30,480 nucleotides of DNA from a virus. The notes beneath the pieces were generated by a model. That model did no database searches, had not been told where the DNA came from, and saw only the letters and a list, made by a program, of their open reading frames with translations. The translations under genes were made by a program, and so were the position numbers. Shown one piece after another: positions 1 to 7,757 of this stretch. The DNA is taken from IMG/VR virus record IMGVR_UViG_3300037200_000158, positions 64,001 through 94,480 of that record, one strand, 5' to 3'. Each line of letters starts with the position of its first letter. Position 1 is the stretch's first letter.

Positions 1-405
1 ACGAAGGGCGCTTGCGCCTGGTGTGAACGCTGCAAACTCATGATCGGCGCTGTCCCGAAAGCGCTCCGTCAGCGTAAGACGTGGTGCTGTATTCAGATGG
101 CGGAGCAGAATGCAGCCGCGCTCCTGCCGGAATCGGCAAAGCCTGTATGGCTCGACCTTCTGTCTGGAACCGGGCGGCCGAACGAAGACGCAGGAGATCG
201 CTTCAACCGTAAGGAAGGCCGCGAGAACGCTTTTGTAAACGCGCTGACCGGGCCGGAAGCGCTCGCGGTGTTCGCCTCAATGCAACTCTCGGAAGCGGAT
301 ATCGCCGAGTTCACCAAGGCTGCCGCAGAAGCCTACGCGGAATCTGCGGTAACGGTGATCGACGGCCATTTCGCCGAGGTGTTAAGAGGAGGCTCGAATG
401 CCTGA
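1..405 (+). CDS. hypothetical protein, 5' end outside window
   Basis: The frame is open from the first base, and the reading before the first in-window ATG (position 40) is cysteine-rich (CAWCERC). No ribosome binding site precedes position 40, so the gene probably starts upstream of the window. The rest is an Ala- and Glu-rich soluble protein without a domain I recognise. Its last 8 bases overlap the next gene, whose strong GAGGAGG site lies inside this gene, so the two are likely co-transcribed. Function unknown; the position just before a recT-type gene suggests a phage recombination operon. Confidence 0.6.
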   Translation, partial: TKGACAWCERCKLMIGAVPKALRQRKTWCCIQMAEQNAAALLPESAKPVWLDLLSGTGRPNEDAGDRFNRKEGRENAFVNALTGPEALAVFASMQLSEADIAEFTKAAAEAYAESAVTVIDGHFAEVLRGGSNA

Positions 406-1429
406 CGCAGAACTGTACGTCACGGAGGCAGATCTGCCGGGCGCGATACTGTCTCACGCTCCCATCTGCGAGATCCTGCCGGGTACGAGCGTCAGGAAGC
501 CGGACGCCACGCCTTTCGACTTTGCGCACGGTAAATGTGGGATCGTTCACCACCGCGGCGATAAGTACGGTGTCCAGTGGGCTGGCAGTGATTCGGTATT
601 CGAATACCCCTCGGAAACGCTCTTCTCGGTAGCGAAAGAAGCCGTGAATCCCGCCGCCGAGATCGAGACTAAGGTCGCGGCGCGGCCAGCGGAAGCGAAA
701 CTCATCAGGGTCACCGACCAGGCTTCGCTTGATGCTGTTGCTGATCGGCTGGCGGTTAACAAGGCCCTCCAGAAGGAAGCGTCCGAGATCTTCGACGGTG
801 TCATATCCGCCGCGCATGAGGCGCACAAGAAAGCGATTGCGGCCAAGAAGCGCGTCACTGATCCGCTTACGACTGAAGAAACCATCCTGAAGTCCGCCTG
901 CCAGCACTACATCGTCGAGCAGCGCCGTATTCAGGAAGAGAACGAGCGTATTGCGCGGCTCGCCCGCGAAGCCGAAGAGCGCCGGCTACTCGCAGAAGCC
1001 GAAGAAAAGCGGCAGCGCGAAGAGAAGGACCTCAACGAACGGCTGGCGCGCGAACATGCCGAGCGCATCGAGCAGCACTTGAACGATCTTCCGGCCGATA
1101 CTCCGGTCGAGGTCGTGCAGGCGATATGCGACCTGCCGGCACCGGAGGCAGTCACGCTCCCGATGGACATTCCGGAGTTGCCTGCGGTTGTACGCTCGAC
1201 CCCGGCTGTCTCTTTGCCGAAAGGCCTGTCCGTCTCCGAGAAGTACAAGGCGGTGGTCACGAACCTGTCGCTACTGTGCCGGGCTGTGGCGGATGGTTCG
1301 GTTCCGAGCAGTTACGTAGAACCGAATATGACGGCGTTGAATGCGCGAGCCCGGGCAGATAAGCAGGCGATGAACGTGCCGGGCGTCAAGGTCGAGAGAG
1401 ATTTCAGTACGGCCCAAAGGAGCAGATAA
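398..1429 (+). CDS. coiled-coil phage protein upstream of recT
   Basis: This encodes 343 residues beginning at an ATG with a near-perfect GAGGAGG site about 6 bases upstream. A charged Glu/Arg/Lys-rich stretch at roughly residues 165-220 is predicted to form a long coiled coil. The N-terminal 80 residues contain a small compact region (KCGIVHHRGDKYGVQW). No catalytic motif is visible. It ends 2 bases before the RecT-like gene. Long coiled-coil proteins often sit beside RecT or exonuclease genes in phages, so a role in recombination is a contextual inference only. Confidence 0.75.
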   Translation: MPDAELYVTEADLPGAILSHAPICEILPGTSVRKPDATPFDFAHGKCGIVHHRGDKYGVQWAGSDSVFEYPSETLFSVAKEAVNPAAEIETKVAARPAEAKLIRVTDQASLDAVADRLAVNKALQKEASEIFDGVISAAHEAHKKAIAAKKRVTDPLTTEETILKSACQHYIVEQRRIQEENERIARLAREAEERRLLAEAEEKRQREEKDLNERLAREHAERIEQHLNDLPADTPVEVVQAICDLPAPEAVTLPMDIPELPAVVRSTPAVSLPKGLSVSEKYKAVVTNLSLLCRAVADGSVPSSYVEPNMTALNARARADKQAMNVPGVKVERDFSTAQRSR

Positions 1430-1431
1430 AG

Positions 1432-2397
1432 ATGGCAACACCACAAACGGAAATACAGACCACGGCGGCAGTCGCGCTACCGCCCGAGGGGCGTCAACTC
1501 TATCACTCACCTGACGCCGAGCGCTTCGCCTACCAACAGCGGATGGCGCGCGTCTTCGTCGCCAGCGGGCTTTTCTCCGACATCAAAGGCCAAAGTCCCG
1601 AACAGGCGATGGCGCAGGCCTACGTCAAGATAGCGCTCGGCGGGTCGATGGGTTTCTCTGAAGCCGAGTCTATGCAGGGGATTGACATCATCCAGGGGCG
1701 TCCGGCGATTAGCGCCCAACTTCGGGCGGCGCGCATGCAGCGGGCTGGCTTCTCATGGGCCCCGACGGTTACCGAGAAGGGCTGTTGGCTCGCACTGTTC
1801 TTCAACCGCGCTCCAATCATGGTGCCGCGGGTGAACCCGGCGACGAGCGAACTCGCACGTGACAAGGACGGCACCATCATTCAGGAGCAGGCCATTGTCA
1901 GTTACACGATGGAGGATGCGAAGTCGGCGAAACTGGCGGACAAGGATAATTGGAAAAAAGATCCATCCAGTATGCTGTTTGCTCGCGCCATCACAAGAGC
2001 ACAACGGCGCTTCGCTCCTGGCGTCCTGTCGGGCGACATCCTGACGCGTGAAGAGGCCTTCGACGCCGAGCCGGATGGGTTCGGCCCCGTTGAGCTGAAA
2101 GTTCCGCAAGCGCTCCCTGCTGACCTATCGCACTCTGACGCACCAACCTTCGACGCTAGCAAGGAACCTCAGCAAGCCGCCGAGACCAAACCCGATGCGC
2201 CAGCCGAAGGCAAGCCCGAGCCGAAACCCGATCCCGCCCGGCAGCAGATGCTCGACCAGCTCGCGAAGATCGAGGCGAATCTGGGACAGGCGGAATTCTA
2301 CCGGCGGCTGGGTGGTGGCGGCTACGAGAAGCCGGAGGATATCCCGGCGAACAAACTCGCGGCAGCGATTAAGGCGATTCAACAGGATAAGTGGTAA
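1432..2397 (+). CDS. recT: RecT-family single-strand annealing protein
   Basis: RecT-type proteins bind single-stranded DNA and anneal complementary strands during phage recombination. The 321-residue product has the segment [20 protein letters not shown], a region described as a recombination target ([20 protein letters not shown]), and later [20 protein letters not shown]. This pattern is typical of RecT-like proteins in phages and integrative elements. A Lys/Pro/Glu-rich linker at about residues 225-275 is followed by a small C-terminal region. The start has an AGGAG site. No exonuclease partner is obvious; the DUF1064 nuclease 5 kb downstream is one candidate. Confidence 0.75.
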   Translation: MATPQTEIQTTAAVALPPEGRQLYHSPDAERFAYQQRMARVFVASGLFSDIKGQSPEQAMAQAYVKIALGGSMGFSEAESMQGIDIIQGRPAISAQLRAARMQRAGFSWAPTVTEKGCWLALFFNRAPIMVPRVNPATSELARDKDGTIIQEQAIVSYTMEDAKSAKLADKDNWKKDPSSMLFARAITRAQRRFAPGVLSGDILTREEAFDAEPDGFGPVELKVPQALPADLSHSDAPTFDASKEPQQAAETKPDAPAEGKPEPKPDPARQQMLDQLAKIEANLGQAEFYRRLGGGGYEKPEDIPANKLAAAIKAIQQDKW

Positions 2398-2409
2398 GGA
2401 GGTTTTATC

Positions 2410-3207
2410 GTGACGTGGATTAAAGACCAAAACGGAAACCGCGCATCGGTTGAGCGGTGGGGATCGGAAGAAGCGGCGCGGGCATCGCTGGCCACCCTCG
2501 AAGATTGCTCCGGTTGCTCCGATTGCTCCGGTTGCTCCGGTTGCTCCGATTGCTCCGGTTGCTCCGATTGCTCCGGTTGCTCCGGTTGCTCCGATTGCTC
2601 CGGTTGCTACGATTGCTCCGATTGCTCCGGTTGCTACGATTGCTCCGATTGCTCCCGTTGCTCCGATTGCTCCCGTTGCTCCCGTTGCTACGATTGCTCC
2701 GATTGCTCCGGTTGCTACGATTGCTCCGATTGCTCCCGTTGCTCCGATTGCTCCCGTTGCTCCGATTGCTCCGGTTGCTCCGATTGCTCCCGTTGCTCCG
2801 ATTGCTCCCGTTGCTCCGGTTGCTCCGGTTGCTCCGGTTGCTCCGGTTGCTCCGATTGCTCCGGCCTGAAGAGCGCCTCGCCGCAAAGTGGCCCGCTGGG
2901 AGCACCGCCGATTCCGCGCATTGACAAGATCCACAGTGCGATCTACGCTGCCGTTAGTCAACCGGACGCACTGAACATGGGCGCATTCCATACCTGCGAG
3001 ACAACGCACTGCCGCGCAGGCTGGGCGATTCAGTTGGCAGGCGACGCCGGCAAGGCGCTGGAAGCGTTCCACAACTCAGAACTGGCCGCAATGCTGATCT
3101 ATGAAGCCAGCGGTTACCCGATCAACCCTGCGCGATTCTACGACGGCGATGCGGCGGCACTGGCGGATATGAAGCGCCTTGCGGAGGCTGAAGTAATCGC
3201 GAGTTGA
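2410..3207 (+). CDS. Cys-Ser-X tripeptide repeat protein
   Basis: A GTG start follows a perfect AAGGAGG site with 7-base spacing. The N-terminus ([19 protein letters not shown], about 30 residues) leads into 40 uninterrupted Cys-Ser/Tyr-Gly/Asp/Arg triplets at residues 33-152. A separate C-terminal domain of about 105 residues follows ([35 protein letters not shown]), of a type I recall from phage and proteobacterial hypothetical proteins. Forty regularly spaced cysteines suggest a metal-loaded or disulfide-linked solenoid. Function unknown. The repeat is open in all six frames, but only this frame has a ribosome site and conserved-looking flanking domains. Confidence 0.85.
   Translation: MTWIKDQNGNRASVERWGSEEAARASLATLEDCSGCSDCSGCSGCSDCSGCSDCSGCSGCSDCSGCYDCSDCSGCYDCSDCSRCSDCSRCSRCYDCSDCSGCYDCSDCSRCSDCSRCSDCSGCSDCSRCSDCSRCSGCSGCSGCSGCSDCSGLKSASPQSGPLGAPPIPRIDKIHSAIYAAVSQPDALNMGAFHTCETTHCRAGWAIQLAGDAGKALEAFHNSELAAMLIYEASGYPINPARFYDGDAAALADMKRLAEAEVIAS
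2506..2865 (+). repeat. 9-bp tandem repeat, 40 units, coding
   Basis: Forty head-to-tail copies of TGC-TCC/TAC-GGT/GAT/CGT encode the Cys-Ser/Tyr-X array. All units are 9 bp without indels, and variation is confined to a few single-base positions. Higher-order patterns (for example a block ending in GGT-TAC-GAT) recur, which points to unequal exchange or slippage. The last unit differs at a synonymous base (GGC). Confidence 0.97.
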
Positions 3208-3369
3208 CGCGGCAGGCGTCGTGCTCCGTGGCGCTAACACTGGGGGATTGCTGGACCAGAGTACACGGTTTGTAAACCTGCAAGTCCACCGCGCAAGCGG
3301 CCTTTCACCGTGTGTCCCGAGCGGAGGGCGATTCGGGAGTGAGTTTCGTAAAAGGAGCGAACGGTAAAG
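3208..3369 (+). promoter_or_regulatory. structured leader before the RyR-NAD operon
   Basis: This is the only sizeable gap in the early operon. It contains several potential RNA helices: TGGAC 3252-3256 with GTCCA 3284-3288; an inner GGTT/AACC hairpin at 3267-3278; CCGC-GCAA-GCGG at 3289-3300, a GNRA-capped hairpin; ACACGG 3263-3268 with CCGTGT 3308-3313, which competes with the inner hairpin; and TCCCGA 3315-3320 with TCGGGA 3333-3338. Mutually exclusive helices upstream of nucleotide metabolism genes suggest a riboswitch or attenuator, but I cannot match it to a known class. Confidence 0.4.
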
Positions 3370-3723
3370 ATGAATATCGAACAGGTGGCGCGTATTTGCC
3401 ACGCAGCGAATCTGGAGTTCTGCGAGAGCATTGGCGATTCCAGTCAGAAGCCGTGGGATCAGGCGGAGCCATGGCAGCGCGAATCAGCCGTCAAGGGCGT
3501 GAAATTCAAACTCGACAATCCGCTAGCAGCGCCGTCGGCACAGCATGACGCGTGGTGCGCGGATAAGATTGCGGGCGGCTGGGTCTTCGGTAAGGTCAAG
3601 GATGCAACGGCGAAGACGCACCCCTGCCTCGTTCCATACGACCAACTCCCGCTCGATCAGCGCATTAAGGATTTCCTCTTCGTCGGCATCGTCGAAGCGT
3701 TCCGAAAGGCCGAAGCGGAATGA
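3370..3723 (+). CDS. RyR-domain protein
   Basis: The 117-residue product matches the phage-type ryanodine-receptor repeat (RyR, Pfam PF02026) proteins: an N-terminal helical part (IEQVARICHAANLEFCES), then W-x-A-E-P-WQRESAV, the HDAWCADKIAGGWVFG segment, THPCLVPYDQLP, and a final helix. In eukaryotic channels this repeat is a structural and modulatory domain. In bacteria and phages its ligand is not established to my knowledge. The stop overlaps the start of the NAMPT-like gene by ATGA, so the two are translationally coupled. This raises the possibility that it senses a nicotinamide- or ADP-ribose-type ligand, which is inference. Confidence 0.85.
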   Translation: MNIEQVARICHAANLEFCESIGDSSQKPWDQAEPWQRESAVKGVKFKLDNPLAAPSAQHDAWCADKIAGGWVFGKVKDATAKTHPCLVPYDQLPLDQRIKDFLFVGIVEAFRKAEAE

Positions 3724-5213
3724 TAAACCCGATGCTGTTGGCAGACTTCTACAAGGTCGGCCATGAGGCGCAGTACCCGAAAGACGTAACGCAAATATGG
3801 TCCAACTGGACGCCACGGTCGAGTCGCGTGCCCGGCCAGAGTACCGTCGTCCACTTCGGTCTTCAGTACTTCATCAAGGACTACCTGATGCGGCGCTTTC
3901 AGCATGGATTCTTCGCGCGGCCGCTGGGCTTAGTACTTCAGGAGTACGGGCGGGTCGTGGCAACCTGCCTCGGCGTAGACAATCCACGGATCGATCATAT
4001 TGCCTGGCTTCACAGCCTCGGCTATCTCCCGGTCGACATCTATTCAATCCCCGAGGGCTATTCAACACCATTGGGAGTGCCGTCGCTCGTCATCACGAAC
4101 ACACTCCCAGAAGCGTTCTGGCTGCCGAACTACTTCGAGACGATGCTCAGCATGTGCCTATGGAAGCCGTCAACCTCGGCTACAACCGCCCAGCGTTTCC
4201 GCAAGATTGGAATGAAGTGGGCGAAGGCGGCGGGCGAAACCGACTTCGGCTTCGTGGACTGGCAGTTCCACGACTTCTCGATGCGTGGCATGTCCGGCCT
4301 TGAGGACGCGATCCTGAGCGGTATGGGGCACCTGACGAGCTTCAGCGGCACCGATACAATTCCGGCCATCGTCGCGGCGCGTGAGTTCTACGGGGCGAGT
4401 CTGGCATGCGGTGGCAGCGTCCCGGCCACAGAGCATTCGGTCATGTGCGCCGGCGGCAAGGACGGTGAGTTCGAGACATTCCGGCATCTGATTGAGGACG
4501 TGTACCCGAGCGGCGTTCTGTCGATCGTGAGCGACACATGGGACTTGTGGAAGGTGCTGACGGACTACATTCCCCGCCTGAAGGACGTGATCCTTGCGCG
4601 CAAAGGCAAGATTGTCATCCGGCCCGACAGCGGCGATCCGGTCAAGATCATCCTGGGCGATGACGAAGACGGACTGCGTGATATTCTCCGCGCGGACGAA
4701 CTGAAACCGCTGAACATCGGCGTCATTGATCTGCTCGCCAAGGCGCTGGGCACGACCGGCGGCATGATAAACAACGCTGCCGCTATCTACGGCGACTCGA
4801 TCAACGAAGAACGCGCTGAAGCCATCCTGAAGGGTCTCGTTCAGCGCGGCTACTCGCCATATAACGAGGTGTTCGGGATAGGCAGTTTCACTTACGAATG
4901 GCGGACGCGCGACACCTACGGATTCGCCATGAAGGCTACTGCTGTTCGACGTAGCGGCACGGTCTGCGACATCTTCAAGGACCCGGTGACTGACACTGCG
5001 GACACCCCGAAGAAGTCCCACAAGGGCATTCCCGCCGTCTATCGCACTGAGATGTCGACGGAGGACAATCCTGAGTACTTCGTGAAGGAAGGAGCGAAGC
5101 CGGAGGACCTTGACAACTGTGCGTTCGAGAAGGTCTACAGCAACGGGCGCCTGCTGATCGACACTAACTTTGACACGATCCGGCGGAGGGTTCGGGCATG
5201 GGAGCGCGTGTGA
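3720..5213 (+). CDS. nadV: nicotinamide phosphoribosyltransferase family (NAMPT/NadV or Namat)
   Basis: NAMPT joins nicotinamide to PRPP to make NMN; the phage relative Namat joins nicotinamide to ADP-ribose-pyrophosphate, giving NAD+ directly. The 497-residue length is normal. Hallmarks are FYKVGHEAQYP at the N-terminus, FHDFSMRGMSG, FSGTDTIPAI, the PATEHSVM motif with the active-site histidine, SIVSDTWDLWKVL, and the phosphate-binding IVIRPDSGDP. It overlaps the RyR gene by 4 bases and the PRPP-synthetase-like gene by 1-16 bases. The pairing with a Prs-like gene and no NMN adenylyltransferase favours the NARP1 interpretation over simple NMN synthesis. Family assignment is firm; exact substrate is not decided by sequence. 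Confidence 0.96.
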   Translation: MINPMLLADFYKVGHEAQYPKDVTQIWSNWTPRSSRVPGQSTVVHFGLQYFIKDYLMRRFQHGFFARPLGLVLQEYGRVVATCLGVDNPRIDHIAWLHSLGYLPVDIYSIPEGYSTPLGVPSLVITNTLPEAFWLPNYFETMLSMCLWKPSTSATTAQRFRKIGMKWAKAAGETDFGFVDWQFHDFSMRGMSGLEDAILSGMGHLTSFSGTDTIPAIVAAREFYGASLACGGSVPATEHSVMCAGGKDGEFETFRHLIEDVYPSGVLSIVSDTWDLWKVLTDYIPRLKDVILARKGKIVIRPDSGDPVKIILGDDEDGLRDILRADELKPLNIGVIDLLAKALGTTGGMINNAAAIYGDSINEERAEAILKGLVQRGYSPYNEVFGIGSFTYEWRTRDTYGFAMKATAVRRSGTVCDIFKDPVTDTADTPKKSHKGIPAVYRTEMSTEDNPEYFVKEGAKPEDLDNCAFEKVYSNGRLLIDTNFDTIRRRVRAWERV

Positions 5214-6079
5214 TGTTCAAGTCGTGCCTGAATATCACCTTGCGCGATGACTCGCCATCGTACGAGTGCTTCGGTTATCCTGGCGGGGAGTGGCAGGTCC
5301 GGCTGAAGGGTCCGGTGACCGCAGATCACGTTCGCGTGATAGCGCGCCTCCAAAACGCCGCCGACATCCTCAAGCTCGCGCTGCTGAAGAATGCTATCGG
5401 CAACAAGCCGTATACGGAACTCATCCTCCCGTACCTCCCATATTCGCGGGCCGACCGAGCCTTCGTCCCGAATGACTGCGTGGGCCTCGACGCCTTCGGA
5501 AGCGTCATTAATTCCATGGCGTGGGACGCGGTAGTCACCCTCGACGCACACAACCACATCGCGGCGGTGACCTACATCGCGGCGCTTCTTGACGTGCCGG
5601 CTGATCTTTTCATTCAGCGCGCAATAGTTGAGTTCGCCCACAAGCATCAAGCGAAAAGGATCACCGTGCTCTTCCCTGACGAGGGCGCGCGGCTGCGCTA
5701 CTACGTTCTACCGCCGATCATCGGTTCCAATCTGGAGATTATCGAACTGGACGTGAAGCAATGCGAGAAGGTGCGCAACCCGGCAGACGGAAAGTTATTG
5801 TACTTCGACCTGCCGCCGCTCGACAACTCGCAGCCAGCCATCATCGTTGACGACATCTGCGACGGTGGCGGAACGTTCGTCGGCATCGCGCAGAAGGCCG
5901 GTGTCCTCAACCTTGGGCTTTACGTCACCCATGGCATCTTCAGTAGAAGCCTTGAGGTTCTGTTCTCCTACTTCGATCACATTTACACGACCGATAGTTT
6001 CCGCACGGACTATCCGGCCTATCCAAACCTGACGGTTATGACCGCCGTCGAGGAAATCCTCCGCCAGAGCAAATCATGA
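5198..6079 (+). CDS. prs: ribose-phosphate pyrophosphokinase-like (Prs/Adps)
   Basis: The protein resembles PRPP synthetase, which moves pyrophosphate from ATP to ribose-5-phosphate. Visible are the flexible-loop motif LPYLPYSRADR, a TLDAHN segment matching the metal-binding region, the PRPP-binding loop IIVDDICDGGGTF, and YVTHGIFS. At 293 residues it is slightly shorter than housekeeping Prs. The Adps enzyme of phage NARP1 is a Prs homologue that instead makes ADP-ribose-pyrophosphate for a NAMPT-like partner, and this gene lies directly after such a partner. Two starts are possible: ATG 5198 (GGAGGG upstream) or ATG 5213, overlapping the preceding TGA. Confidence 0.93.
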   Translation: MGARVMFKSCLNITLRDDSPSYECFGYPGGEWQVRLKGPVTADHVRVIARLQNAADILKLALLKNAIGNKPYTELILPYLPYSRADRAFVPNDCVGLDAFGSVINSMAWDAVVTLDAHNHIAAVTYIAALLDVPADLFIQRAIVEFAHKHQAKRITVLFPDEGARLRYYVLPPIIGSNLEIIELDVKQCEKVRNPADGKLLYFDLPPLDNSQPAIIVDDICDGGGTFVGIAQKAGVLNLGLYVTHGIFSRSLEVLFSYFDHIYTTDSFRTDYPAYPNLTVMTAVEEILRQSKS

Positions 6080-6960
6080 GAAGAGACGAAACGATCACCG
6101 AGCAATTGCGCTATAAATTCACGCCGGACGAGCATCTCGTTAACTGCGAGCAACTCGCCGCGAAACTGGACCACCAGTCGGAACTGGAGGTCGACCACAA
6201 GGCGATCAAAACGAACCTGAAGGAGCGCGAGGATAAGGTCGCCGCCGAAATCGGCAAACTTACCCGCCAGGTACGCGACAAGTTCGAGCTCCGCGATGTT
6301 CAGTGCCGCTGGGACTACGGTCGCCCGACCGGCGAGCAGAAGACCCTTATCCGCCTCGACACGAACGAGGATGTCCGCGTGGAGCGCATGCTCGACCACG
6401 AACGGCAGGAAGTGCTGAAGTTCGAGATGCCGTCGCATGTGCTCAGCGGGCCGGGCTCGTTCAAAGATATGCGCGTTGTCGACATGGAGCAGAGCGATGT
6501 CGATTACCTGTCGAACCGCGATGAGTCCGACCTGTCGAAGTTCGGCTGGATTGAAGCGGACATCCAGGCGGTATTCGCAGAAGCCCGGCGCCGGGGCGAC
6601 GAAGCGGCTGCTAAGGGTCCGGTCCTTGTGCCGGACCAGACATCCAGCACCGAAGCGGTGGCCGAGCAGAGCCTTGCGGTTCACGAAAGCGGCCTGCAGT
6701 TCGTTGGCGAAGCTGTAATAGCGGAAGAACCCGCAGCAGCGGCAGCGGAGCCGGAAGCGCCGCATACTCTCGGTAGTGCCCGCGAGATCGACGGCGGTAC
6801 CCATGCTGAGGCCGGCGCGAAACAGCGCGGGCGCCGCGGCAGCAAGGTAACAAGCATCGCTCCGCTGTCCGAGGAAGAACGCGCACACCTCGAGGCCGTC
6901 CAGCAACAGCAGGAAGAAGAATTCGGCGAGGCGGCGCGAAACGAAGCGCCGGAACTGTAG
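6076..6960 (+). CDS. conserved phage protein with helical N-terminus
   Basis: The first 130 residues resemble a family of phage hypothetical proteins: a helical region of about 60 residues (AAKLDHQSELEVDHKAIKTN), then RDVQCRWDYGRPTGEQKT and IRLDTNEDVRVERM. The rest is Ala/Glu-rich, low complexity, with a basic patch (KQRGRRGSK) and a Gln/Glu-rich end. The start overlaps the Prs-like stop (ATGA). It ends with TAG, rare in this window, which overlaps the GTG of the next gene. Function unknown. Confidence 0.8.
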   Translation: MRRDETITEQLRYKFTPDEHLVNCEQLAAKLDHQSELEVDHKAIKTNLKEREDKVAAEIGKLTRQVRDKFELRDVQCRWDYGRPTGEQKTLIRLDTNEDVRVERMLDHERQEVLKFEMPSHVLSGPGSFKDMRVVDMEQSDVDYLSNRDESDLSKFGWIEADIQAVFAEARRRGDEAAAKGPVLVPDQTSSTEAVAEQSLAVHESGLQFVGEAVIAEEPAAAAAEPEAPHTLGSAREIDGGTHAEAGAKQRGRRGSKVTSIAPLSEEERAHLEAVQQQQEEEFGEAARNEAPEL

Positions 6961-7325
6961 TGCCTGTCGCCGAATACAATCAGGCTCCGCCGAACTTCAA
7001 GGAAATAACCGAGAAGGAGTTCGCGCAATCCTTCCTGTGGAACTGGGCTCCGGCGAAGCAGGAGCGCCGGCAGATTTCCCGCGAGGAACTGCGTGGCTGC
7101 GGGATCGAGCATCCTCCTAACCAGGGGATGCTCGGCGTCCTGATGTTCTGGCATGCGGACAAGACCGGCGTGGCGATGTCGGCGGACTGGTGGGCCGGGA
7201 AGCTCCGGTTCTTTAAGTTCGCCGTCTGCCTGCACGACTTTACAGGGGAGAAACTCGGGAATTGCTATTACCGGCACACTTGCAAGAAGTGCGGCTACAG
7301 TCATACAGTGGATAGCTCGGGGTAA
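6960..7325 (+). CDS. hypothetical protein with C-terminal CxxC
   Basis: A GTG start overlaps the preceding TAG by one base. The 121-residue protein has a Trp-rich middle (FWHADKTG, SADWWAGKLRFF) and a C-terminal HTCKKCGYSH resembling one half of a zinc ribbon, with a single cysteine earlier (AVCLHDF). No family recognised. Its place between translationally coupled phage genes supports it as real. Confidence 0.7.
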   Translation: MPVAEYNQAPPNFKEITEKEFAQSFLWNWAPAKQERRQISREELRGCGIEHPPNQGMLGVLMFWHADKTGVAMSADWWAGKLRFFKFAVCLHDFTGEKLGNCYYRHTCKKCGYSHTVDSSG

Positions 7326-7357
7326 GTGGAGGAAGACGCAGAAATGGTAATCGTGAT

Positions 7358-7750
7358 ATGAGCCGCTTCATGCGAGTCGCCCGCGGGCGCGTTCGCAAGG
7401 CCGGGGACGCGAACAAGACGGAGGTCCGATATGGCGAGCACCTCGAGAAGCGGCGGCTCGACGGTGAGGTTCTCTGGTATAAATTCGAGGGGTTGAAGAT
7501 GCGGCTTGCCGACGGCACCTTCTACACTTCGGACTATGCCGTCATGGTTGCGGATGGATCGCTGGAGATTCACGAGGTTAAGGCCGGTCGCGTTGACAAG
7601 CTCACCGGCAGAGTCGTCATGCTGTCGGAGGACACTTCCAAGGTGAAAATCAAGATCGCGGCGGAGATGTACCCGTTTCGCTTCATCTGGGCGATCGAAG
7701 TTCCAAAGAAGATCGGCGGCGGATTTCAGTTCCAGATCGTTGGGGAGTGA
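7358..7750 (+). CDS. DUF1064 phage nuclease-like protein
   Basis: This 130-residue protein matches DUF1064, a phage family with a probable PD-(D/E)XK nuclease fold. Key signature: NKTEVRYGEHLEKRRLDGEV, then FRLADGTFYTSDY-type strand (here MRLADGTFYTSDYAVM), LEIHEVKAG, and KIKIAAEMYPFRF. The Asp of SDY and the Glu and Lys of EVK are the expected metal-site residues. It may act in recombination or as a Holliday-junction-type nuclease alongside RecT; this role is inferred. The gene follows a 32-base gap containing GGAGGAAG. Confidence 0.8.
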   Translation: MSRFMRVARGRVRKAGDANKTEVRYGEHLEKRRLDGEVLWYKFEGLKMRLADGTFYTSDYAVMVADGSLEIHEVKAGRVDKLTGRVVMLSEDTSKVKIKIAAEMYPFRFIWAIEVPKKIGGGFQFQIVGE

Positions 7751-7757
7751 CGCCTAT

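Noticed and set aside
2506-2865. Tandem repeats as a CRISPR array
   Set aside because: Units are 9 bp with no spacers and are coding.
2420-2927. Long open frames in all six frames across the 9-bp repeat
   Set aside because: They arise because a 9-bp unit without stop codons is open in every frame. Only the frame from GTG 2410 has a ribosome site and continues into a distinct C-terminal domain.
3240-3340. tRNA-like gene in the leader (loop TTTGTAA)
   Set aside because: The anticodon stem does not pair around that loop and no acceptor or T arm with the expected spacing can be drawn.
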